Shown here: positions 49,194 through 61,100 of the stretch, in pieces
Position numbering within the stretch: position 1 is the stretch's first letter
How the letters are laid out: each line of letters begins with the position of its first letter
From: Bactericera cockerelli
Taxonomy: Eukaryota > Arthropoda > Insecta > Hemiptera > Triozidae
Length of the DNA stretch: 64,000 nt
Reading direction: 5' to 3'
Assembly: GCA_024516035.1 (NCBI GenBank)
Contig: CM044965.1
Coordinates: 25,201,993-25,265,992 of the forward strand
The notes under the pieces: model-generated
The model's input: the letters and a program-made list of their open reading frames with translations, nothing else
Told to the model about the DNA's origin: nothing
Database searches by the model: none
Program-made: the position numbers and the translations under genes

Positions 49194-52100
49194 TAGGTAC
49201 AACAACTATAAAGTTGAAAAACTCCACTTTTTTTTTTAACAAACAAAATGAACTGCCAGCCTTTAACTGGTTGCTTGAAACACAGCATACTCATCAAAAG
49301 ATCTTGCCTTCATTTTCTTTCATTGATGTTTATGAATTCTCAATTTGTAAATATATGTACATATGTATTTTTTTATCCATGTAGGTATGTGGTGTTGTAG
49401 GATTCGGATTGAATTTTGAATGATGGTTTCGCTGATTTCTCTTAATTGGTTTTTTTGCAAGTTAAAATGCTCGAATAAGTCGATGACAGTGTTTCCAATT
49501 GCTCCTCTTGAACCGAACCACAAACCTATGACTTTGGAATTCTCGGGATGAAAACTCTTCACTATATTTCTCTTCTAGGAACGGAATGCATGCCTCGTAT
49601 ATGTCTTTTTTTTCTCTGTCCATTTTATCGCCCTGTTCTTTATCATTTGATTCAAATCTAACGGTGGGGTCCAGGATATATGCATTTTCACAGTTCTTTG
49701 GAAATGTTACAATATCGCAGAAGCGCCTGGAACCTATTGAGTCAACACAGGAGACTTATATAGATATAGACTTCTATTATAGAAGATAGATAGCTGGATA
49801 AAAACCTCAATATATTCCTCAGGTGTGCAACATGGAAAACGTGGACCCCCTTGGAATCCACACAGGAGAGTCCATAGTAGTGGCACCCAGCCAGACGCTT
49901 ACCAACCGCGAGTACAACCGACTCCGCACGACAGCAATTAACGTGATCCGACACTTCGGTGTGGTGGGCGAGTGTAACATACAGTACGCCGTCAGTCCCT
50001 ACAACGAAGACTACTACATCATCGAGGTAAGTCTTTCCCGGCCCCACTCAGGCTGGGCGAGTGTAACATACAGTACGCCGTCAGTCCCTACAACGAAGAC
50101 TACTACATCATCGAGGTAAGTCCTTCCCGGCCCCACTCAGGCTGGGCGAGTGTAACATACAGTACGCCGTCAGTCCCTACAACGAAGACTACTACATCAT
50201 CGAGGTAAGTCTTTCCCGGCCCCACTCAGGCTGGGCGAGTGTAACATCTGTAACATACATTACGCCGTCAGTCCCTACAACGAAGACTACTACATCATCG
50301 AGGTAAGTCTTTCCCGGCCCCACTCAGGCTGGGCGAGTGTAACATACAGTACGCCGTCAGTTCCTACAACGAAGACTACTACATCATCGAGGTAAGTCTT
50401 TCCCGGCCCCACTCAGGCTGGCCGAGTGTAACATACAGTACGCCGTCAGTTCCTACAACGAGGACTGCTACATCATCGAGGTAAGTCTTTCCCGGCCCCA
50501 CGCAGGCTGGGCGAGTGTAACATACAGTACGCCGTCAGTCCCTACAACGAAGACTACTACATCATCGAGGTAAGTCTTTCCCGGCCTCACTCAGGCTGGG
50601 AGATGTCAATTCCAGAGTCAAAATATAATTCCTACTAAACTACAGACCACCAACTCCGTGGCCCTATGTTAAAAGAAACCCTTCATTTGACTAACAATGT
50701 AATAGCCCGTTCATGTTTTCTCTCATACTATAAACCCCTTCATTCTATCTCCCTTGCTAAAAACCCCTTCATTTTATCTTCCATGTTAAAACACCTTCAT
50801 TTTATCTCTCATATTAAAAACCCCTTCATTTTATCTTTCATATCGAAAGCATTTTCATTTTATCTTCCATGTTAAAAACCCATTCACATTATTTCCTATA
50901 TCTCCCATATTATAAACCCCTTCATTATCTTCCATGTTTAAACCCCTTCATTTTATCTCTCATATTAATAACCCCTTCATTTTATCTTCCCAGGTGAACG
51001 CTCGTCTATCCCGATCGTCTGCCCTGGCTTCGAAAGCTACCGGCTACCCTTTAGCGTATGTAGCCGCGAAACTTTCATTGGGGGTGGGGCTACCCAACAT
51101 CATCAACTCTGTGACTGGAACCACCCCGGCTTGTTTTGAGCCGAGTCTGGACTATCTGGTGGTCAAAATGCCTCGTTGGGATCTGAGCAAGTTCAGTCGG
51201 GTATCTACCAAGGTAAGAAATGAGAATCTGATATTCAGGCGAGTATCTACCAAGGTAAGGAATGAGAATATGAAATTCAGTCGGGTATCTACCAAGGTAA
51301 GGAATGAGAATCTGAAATTCAGTCGGGTATCTACCAAGGTAAGAAATGAGAATCTGATATTCAGTCGTGGGGTATCTACTCACTGAGAATATAGAATCAA
51401 TATTTTTCTTGTACCAAAGCACAATTCTCGCAATATAACATATGCCCCACTCAGGATGGGCAAGTGTATCATACAGTACGCCGTCAGTCCCTTCAATGAA
51501 GACTTCTACATTGTAAATTCTGCCTAGAGTCAAAATACAATTCCTACGAAACTACAGACACCAACTCCGGGAGGAATATATTTTTTACCCCTAATATCCT
51601 TGTTGGAAACCTCAATTCGGCCCTAACTGAACTTTTCCTTAATTAATTAATTAATAAATAACTTTAGTGGAAGGAAACCACCAGGCGAGGTTAATGCTCA
51701 AAGCATTTTCTACCACCTAGCCCTCAGAGTCTTATTATTATGTGGTCACAAAATTAAATTAATGAGGAAAAATTCGTGCACTGGGTGGGATTCGAACCAA
51801 TGGATGCCTACGCTACCTGGATTACCAGACTAGCGCGTTAACCACTTGACTACCAGTGCACATATATTATCCTTGTTGTAAACCTTATATCCTTGTTAAA
51901 AACCTCAATTTGGCCCGAACTGAACTTTTTCCTTTATTTCCCTCAGATCGGCAGTTCCATGAAAAGCGTCGGAGAGGTCATGTCCATAGGGCGAAACTTT
52001 GAGGAGGCTTTCCAGAAAGCTTTCCGGATGGTTGACGAAAGCGTGATGGGTTTCGATCCCTATCTGAAGTCAGTGAGTGAGGAGGAACTGAGCGAGCCGA

Positions 52101-55100
52101 CTGACAAGCGAATGTTCGTCCTGGCTGCTGCCTTCAAAAATGGTAAAATACATGTATATTACTTCCGATTAATTTCTAAATTAGAAATCGCAAGTATTGT
52201 GTTCGTTTCTGTTTAAAAAAATATTTGTTCGCTTCGATTTCATTTTTTTTCTTCATATTTCTCACCGTTTCATAACCTCTTGAGCAACTTTTTTTTTAAT
52301 TTGATTAAATTTCTATATATTAAAAAAAAACATCTTCATATATCTGGTATTATAAATTAACTAGCTAAGACCCGGCACTTTGTCGCCATTAAGGTTAAGG
52401 GGGGTCTGCTGAAAATTTCAATATCTGTTACGGTTTGACTGTGCTACTGTCAAACAACAACCCCTAAGAGGACATAGTCAGCCACACACGCACAGATTTG
52501 ATTTTCATAAATGAAGTACCTAAACTGTTAGCGTAATGGGACTTCCTGTCTCGAGCCGACAGTCTAAATAAAGCACTACTATACTATACTATACTATACT
52601 ATACTATACTATACTATACTATACTATACTATACTATACCTAATGTATTATAATTGATATTTTTCATTATTGTTATTGCTGTACTTTTCAGGACTGTCAA
52701 TCGACAAGCTCTACAATTTGACCAAGATAGACAGGTGGTGCACCGCGCCGTATTCAAATTACTCTTAGATTTTTTTTTTTTATTTTTTTTATTTCAACTT
52801 TATTTTTACAATAAACATTAAACAATTCACATAATAAGTAGTTATAATATAGATAAGGGTATTTAAAGTAAGTATACTTTTACATTATTATGGACTGAGT
52901 AATTTATATATTATATTATTATGTGTGTTGTATTAAATTAATTAAAGTTCAGGTATTTACACCCAATAAGCTTAGAGCTTGAGCTGGGTGAAAGAGTATA
53001 GTGATTAAATAAATTGAAAATTAAAAATAAATAAATTGAAAATTGAAAAAGTGAAAATATATTCTTTTTTTTCCCCCCTTTTAGTTAATAGGTAGTTTAA
53101 TTTTATATCCCCTTATTTCTCATCTTATCAATCCATATTATGTAAAAATATATGTATGTTCAAATATATAATAAGATAATACCATAATAATAATCATATG
53201 ATTGACATAATATATACAGGGTGGACCAAAAAAACGCCCACACCCGTCAATGACAGATTATTATACAAATTATCTTTGAAGTCCCATTTGGACAGTATAT
53301 GTTCATGTTCATATAACATATAATTAAAGACTAATATGTTATTAACCGACCTCAGTAGCTTGATCAATTAGGTGGTGGACTTGCAACCTGGAGGTCGGTG
53401 GTTCAAGTCCTGGTTTCAGCGTAGATTTAGTAGAGCGAGTTTGAGTAGTTGTGATATCACGAATGTGATTAACGCGAATATGATAACTTAAAACTAACTA
53501 ATTAGTTATTATTTCTGTTTTTCTTTTCAGGACTATCAATCGACAAGCTGTACAATTTGACCAAGATAGACCGGTGGTTCCTCCACCGCATGCAGAACAT
53601 CGTAGACGTGCAGAATATTCTGGAAGGCTACAAGGTGCAGACTCTGCCCATTGAACTGCTCAGGAAGTCAAAGAAACTCGGCTTCTCAGATCAGCAGATC
53701 GCGAGTTACATTGAGTGTACGGAGCTCATGGTGAGTGGAGCTGTTCTTGATGTGTGTTTTTTCGAGAAAAAAAATTCGATTTTTTTTTCGAATAAATAAA
53801 TAAAAATAAAATATATATAGTTCTTTTATTATTTTTTTTTATCGAAAAAAAGAACACATTTTTTGTCATTATATCACAATTTTTAATGGGTAGCGCAGAA
53901 TTATAGGATTTTTCCATATCTTTTAATATCCTAATATCTTATTTTTGCCTATAATTCCGCCACTGGTCGCTGCTCACATTAAAGCAGCTTCTCATTTTTC
54001 CTCACGAGGTATGCGTGGACCCCAAATACCCAAGAACAGAGCAGAAAAAATCCTGCCCTGCTGGGAATCGAACCCAGGTCAACTACTCAAACTCGCTTTA
54101 CTAAATTTTGCCTGAATACGTGACTTGAACCACCGACCTCGAGGTTACAAGTCCCGCTGCCTTATCGATCAAGCTATACTGTGGTCGGTTCTCTTTATAA
54201 GAGAAACCTGGATATGGGACCACGGACCACATAATCATAAGACTCTGAGGTCAGGTGGTAAAATGTATTTTCCGGGTCTCTTCTACTGCAATTTAAGTAA
54301 CAAAAAACGATTTTAAACATTTGATCTTTGTATACAATATTATTTTATTTAATTTATGTTTCTGTGCATGTTAATTGTTATATGTTTATAAAAAATAAAT
54401 GATGAAAAAGTATTTAAAAAAAAAATGCTTTGAGCAATTCAGCATTAACCTCGCCTGGTGGTTACCTACCACTAAAGAGTGTTATTATTATTATTATGAC
54501 TTGAGAAATAAAATCATGGCGTCTCGTGTTACAGGTCCGAAAGATGCGCGAAGACAACGACATTCGTCCGTTCAACAAGCAGATCGACACCTTGGCGGCT
54601 GAGCACCCCGCACAGACAAACTACCTCTACCTCACGTACAACGCGACTGAAAGTGATCTCCCAGACCCGAGCCAGCACATCATGGTGATCGGTTCCGGAG
54701 TCTACCGAATCGGCAGTTCGGTCGAGTTCGACTGGTGCGCAGTGGGCTGTATCAAGGAGCTGCGCAGGTTGAAGAAGAAAACGATCATGGTGAACTGTAA
54801 TCCGGAAACAGTGAGCACGGACTATGATATTCCGGACCGGTTGTACTTTGAGGAGATATCGTTTGAGGTGGTCATGGACATTTACAACAGCGAGGATCCG
54901 GAGGGTGTTATCTTGAGTATGGGTGGGCAGTTGCCGAACAATATCGCCATGGATTTGTACAGGTAGGTAGTAATGTAAAAAACCGGGTGAATTGGTTCGT
55001 GTAAAGATACTCTGCCGTGCTTGCTGGAACTTGGCCTGGCGCACTGCCATGCGTTCAGATAATATCGCCTTATTTAAGCTGTATTTTTCTTTCTAACCAG

Positions 55101-58100
55101 AGTGGATTGAAATGGAATAAAATGGACGAATTGGAAGAAAGTTATTTTCCTTTTGGAAGAGGAAAAATCTTCTTTCAGATTGGTTAACCAAAATGGATTT
55201 ATAAAATTCTTGCTTCCACTTCTTTTTTAGGTTAAGTCCATTGTTTATCTTTAAAAGTACCGAAACGCATATTTCTTTCACGAATAGTGGGGAAGCTAAA
55301 CTTGGAAGAAAATGGAAATATTTCGAATTACCGAACCTGGAATTTTTTTTTATCCAAAAGAAAAACACGGCTTTATACTGATCGATTAAGATTATTAGGA
55401 CTCAAATGGAAGGATAACATGTCATGCCCCCCCTTCACCTTTACTTCCATATCTCCAGAAGTATTGGGCCCAGCGTAAAATTGTAAGAATTGACACCTGG
55501 TCTAAAACTTTTTTGTAGAAAATTTGAAGGACCAGTAATTAAGTAAAGAAACACATTTTTGTCTCAAGGACATACATTTCGAGTTATTTGACATGTGGCG
55601 GGGGACCTATAACCGCCCCCTCCCTCGCTGTTAGATCCACTCCTATCCTCCAGGACATTTAGTATTTTGTCCAGGAGACTTTCCTGTACAACTGTGCCAA
55701 AATTGCCTTATGCACCAATTGTTTCGTTGCTTAAGCTTATAATAATGGTAATTGCCAGCGTCAGTGGCGCGTTGAATGCATCGGTTCTCGTAGGATCATC
55801 GAAGTTAAGCAACGCCCAGCGAGGTGAAGACTTCGCGATGTTGGCTGGCATTCCGGCCCAACCCAGGCTGGGTGAGAATAATGTGAGTAGCAGGTTTGCG
55901 AGTTTCCTCCAAATGGAGTGTAAAACCCCCGCCGTGATATGACCATGAAGTTAAAAGCGACGTTAAACCCAAATTAAAATTTAAAAAAAAAAAAAAAAAA
56001 AATGGTAAAATATTTTTTTTTTACAATTTACAGACAGAACGCCCGTATATCTTTGTTCATTTACAATTCACAGACAGAACGCCTGTATATCTTTGTTAAT
56101 TTACAATTCACAGACAAAACGCCCATAGGTATATTAAGCACCTCTTAAAAAAAATATTTTTTGTTTCTCTGTTAATTTACAATTTACAGACAGAACGCTC
56201 GTATAATATAAGCACCTCAAAGAAAATAAAGTAATTTTTTTTTTTGTTTCTTTGTTAATTTACAGACAGAACGCTCGTAGGTATAAAAAAAAAAAAAAAA
56301 AAAAAATTGTTTATCTGTTAATTCACAGACAGAACGCGCGTATATTGGGCACCTCTCCGGAAAGCATCGACGGCGCCGAGAACAGATACAAGTTCTCGCG
56401 CATGCTAGATAGGGAGGGAATCTCCCAGCCGGAGTGGATCGAGGCCAAAGATTTGACGGCGGCCGTGGCCTTCTGTTCGGCCCGCTACCCGTGCCTGGTG
56501 CGGCCCTCCTATGTGCTGAGTGGGGCCGCCATGAATGTGGTGCACAATGAGCAGGACTTGCAGGTGAGTGGGATTTGTGTTTAGTGGAACAGGATAGAAT
56601 AGGGTACCTACAGTAGAATATAACAGAAAGTGCGGAAAAGACAATACATACTAAAATAATATACAATTGAAGTTAAAAAGGTACTACAAATCTAAACAAG
56701 TCTTAAAATGTAAGATACTTTCTTGAACAAGAGCCATGTCTATAGCTCCCAAACCCTCCCCCACAGGTCTACCTCACCCAAGCGTCCCTCATCAGTCCAA
56801 ACCATCCGGTGGTCATTTCCAAGTTCATTCAAGACGCCAAGGAGATCGACATCGACGCAGTGGCGAATAACGGGGTCGTCCTGTGTCTGGCCGTGTCGGA
56901 GCACGTGGAGAACGCCGGGGTCCACTCCGGAGACGCGACACTGGTGACGCCCCCGCAGAGTATCAACAGCGTCACGCTGGATAAGATCAGACGCGTGGCG
57001 GCGCGCGTGGCACTGGAGTTGGGGGTCACAGGTACACAAAAAAACAAAATTTAATAATAATAAAAAAAAAATTAAATTAAAAAAAAAAACAAAATTTAAT
57101 TAAAAAAAAATAATAATTAAAAAAAAAAAACAAAAAAGTGCCGAAAATTAACCTTGGGTAAAACTCGAACATCCAACCTTCAGTTTACAATTATTATTAT
57201 TTAACACTTTATTGGTAAAACACATGATACATACATACATAGGACATGAAATAAAAAAGAACACAATAGAATATGTAGTGAACCAAGGGGCGAGGTTAGA
57301 GAAAGCCTGTCGCTTTGAAATAAACAAAAAAGAATTATATAATAATAAATACTTATAAAAAAGTAGAAGGAAACAAAAGTTCACAAAAAAAAGAGAAAAA
57401 AAAAAAATTGAAGGTACATATATTATAATGAAAATTGATTTTTCACAACTTACTCTTCGTTTCCATGACAACCCGATTGTATTATGTAAACAATGTCATT
57501 CCAGGGTCGTTCAACATGCAACTGATCGCCAAAGAAAACGAGCTCCATTGTTTACACAACTTACTCTTCGTTTCCATGACAACACGATTATAATATGTAA
57601 ACAATTTTATTTCAGTTTTTAATTAGTTTAATTTTTTTAAAACTCTAATTAGTAATTTAAGATAAATGTGAAACACATACTTTGTATATATTTATTCACA
57701 ATAAACATTTGATTGATTGATTTCAGGGCCGTTTAACATGCAACTGATCACCAAGGACAACGAGCTCAAAGTGATAGAATGTAACGTTACTATGGCAACC
57801 TATGAGTATGTCATTGTTTACACAACTTATTCTTTGTTTCCATGACAACCCGATTGTACTATGTAAACAATTTCATTCCAGGGCCGTTCAACATGCAACT
57901 GATCGCCAAGGACAACGATCTCCATATGATAGAATGTAACGTTACTATGGCAACCCATGTCATTGTTTACACAACTTATTCTTGGTTTCCATGACAACAC
58001 GATTGTAATATGTAAACAATTTCATTTCAGGGCCGTTCAACATGCAACTGATCGCCAAAGACAACGAGCTCAAAGTGATAGAATCTAATGTTACTATGGC

Positions 58101-61100
58101 AACTTATGTCATTATTTACACAGCTTACTCTTCGTTTCCATGACAACACGATTGTAATCAAACAATTTTATTTCAGTTTTAATTAGTTTAATTTTTAGTC
58201 TCTAATTAGTCTATATTCTTTTTCTATCTATATTCTATTATATTAAAGTGGTGTTTTTCAACTTTTTAGTTATATACACCAGTCTCTAATTAGTAATTTA
58301 AGATAAATGTGAAACACATACTTTGTATATATTTATTCACAATAAACATTTGATTGATTTCAGGGCCGTTTAACATGCAACTGATCGCTAAAGACAACGA
58401 GCTCAAAGTGATAGAATGTAACGTCCGAGTGTCTCGTAGTTTCCCCTTCGTATCGAAGACCCTGGACTTGGACTTCGTTGCCATGGCAACTCGTGTGATC
58501 GTTGGCGAAATCGTGGAGCCAGTTGATGTGGTCAGGGGCAAGTCCAAGGTGGGGGTAAAAGTGCCCCAGTTCTCCTTCTCGAGACTCACAGGGGCGGATG
58601 TGATGCTGGGAGTGGGGATGGCCTCCACTGGTAAGTTTTATCTCTATGTATAAAACAGAAAAAAGGACTACCTACCTACCTATGTTTGTTTGTCCGGAGT
58701 TGTTTAGCCTAAACGGTAAGAGATAGCGAAAAATGTCTCAGAATTGACCCCCCCAAAACCATTATTGCTTTGTTCAGAAAAATTATAAAAAGTTCAAAAA
58801 GGCATTGCTGTCCAGCAGTACGGCCATGCCTTAGTAAATTTGAAATTTAGTGCCGTTGCAAAGCACGGGCGAACGGCTAGTAATTTAATTAAAATAAAGA
58901 GCTGGTTATTTTTGTTATTCTGTGTTATTTTAGTGGGTAGAATCGACATTACGAGAACTAATGCTATTTCATCATATCTCCAACACACCATAATCGTTCA
59001 ATATCAATCTCGTAATGCCGCCACTGGTTGTTGCCCACTCTACAACTACCCCAGTTGTACTCAGGAGGCTAAAGTAGGTTATTATTATTATTATTATACA
59101 ACGCTTTATTAGGTATAAATGGACATTATGTACATAGAAATAATTAATTTAACAATGAAAAAAATGGAAACAATATATACAATGAAAATGAAAAAGAATA
59201 GAAAATATAAAACAAAAACATAAGTCCTAACTAAAGGGCGGGGTTATTGCCTATGGCAATCTCTTCCACCCAACCCTTTCTCTTCAAAGCATAGAGTGGA
59301 AAAATTCTCACCCCGCCGGGTTTCGAACCCAGGTCACCTGTTTTTTTTTCAATTATTTTTTTAAATCTACGTCGATGGCATGTGTATTACAACAGTTCTC
59401 GTTCTGTCTCTGAAGTTCAGCAACGTCTAGCGAGGCTATTATTTGGATGGACCATTCAAATTCGGACCCTCATGAAGATGGCTCTTATCCGACCCCACTC
59501 AGGCTGGGTAAGGTTAATTTGAGTAGCCGGTTTCTGAGTTTCCAGCGAATAGAGTGTAAAAACCTTGTCGTTAAATGACCATGCAGTTAAAAGGAAAAAA
59601 TTGGTTTCCTTAAAATTGTAACTTTTTTTACATACGAATTGATTCCCATTACGGGAACCAATTCGTACCTAGTCAGTTCATAAGTGACACGTTTTAACAA
59701 CTTTTTTTTTAAATTATCTAATCTTTTTTTAACTATCTTTTTTTCTTTTTTAATTATAATTTAATTTTAATTATCTAATTATCTAATCTAACCTTTTCTT
59801 ATTTGCCCAGGTGAAGTGGCGTGTTTCGGAGACAACATCTACGAGGCGTATCTGAAAGCCATCATCGCCAGCACAGGGTTCACCTGCCCCACCAAGGCTG
59901 TGCTGCTGTCCGTGGGAGGGATCAAGCAGAAGGAGGAACTACTGGAGTCCATCTGTCTGCTGGAGAAACTGGCGAAGAAGATGGGGTTCAAAATATACGC
60001 CAGTAGCGGCACCGCGGACTTCTATAGCGTGAAAGGTAAACAAAAAGGTTGCAATCTCACCAGGTCGCAGTGTTAATTAATTATACTCTTTACTGGAAGG
60101 TAAACTTCCAGTAACAAAAAAATAAAAGAAAAAAAAACATGTTTTTCAAGCTAGGGGTTTGGCTGTGGGGTAATGACCCACACCAGTAAAATCATACATA
60201 TTGTGGAACCAGATAGCAGCCTTCTAAATTTAAAGTAACACAAAACAAGAATCATCAACACACTTACCTAACATGAAGATTATTGCACAAGACAAGAAGG
60301 AGGAATCAAGACCCCCCGGAGAGAGTAAAGAAGCAACTGAGTGAGCGAAATAGATGTAGGTAATTAATGGAAAAGCTGTTTTCTGGAGGTCTGGAGAAAA
60401 TTGTTTTCAAAATTTGGTTACAGTTGTTTGTAAGGGATACCTTCCGGTGCGCTCGTGTTGACTCAGCACCTAAATGAGAAGTATTATGTCACTTCTCGCC
60501 CATCAGAGGGGAGGCATACTAGAGGATGGGCAGGCTACAACACAGACCACAAGCGTCTACAGTAGCTCCTGTTTCATGGCTACGAAATAAAGTGGCTGTG
60601 AAACACTCATTATTTTTAAAATAATAATTTCGCCTTATTTTTACTGCTCGATTAGTGAGTCCCATTATTCCAGCAGTAAGCCCAAGACGTATTATTATGT
60701 GGTCAACATCTCAAATGGGAGGATAACATGTCATGTCCCGGCTGGGTTTCGAACCCGCGACCTATGGCTTACCAGTGAGACGCCTTGACCACTGAGCTAC
60801 CGGGACTATATAATTTTAAATCTTTTTCATTTAATTTTACTCGTATTTCAGCAAATAAGCTGAATTGGAACCAGTTGTTCTGATATAATCTGATATCATC
60901 ATCATAGGGTGGCGTCATCGTGAACGATGGTAGCCAGACAGTGGAGGAGTTACTCAGCACTTCTACCACTGTCTTTACAAGGAGGCTAATAATTGACAAG
61001 GGCCCCCAGAACCAAGTAAATGCTGGTCTACTCCCTGTTTATAGTCCCCCAGCCAGACTGCTGGTCTACGCCCTGTTTATAGTCCCCCAGCCAGACTGCT

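Noticed and set aside
48740..50600. Assembly error as sole explanation of the junction arrays
   Set aside because: Copies differ by substitutions and indels in most arrays (exons 7, 10, 13, 17, 19, 21, TBC exon 5) and some are interrupted by transposons, which collapsed or expanded assembly would not produce. Exact copy numbers of the perfect 25-bp array remain uncertain.
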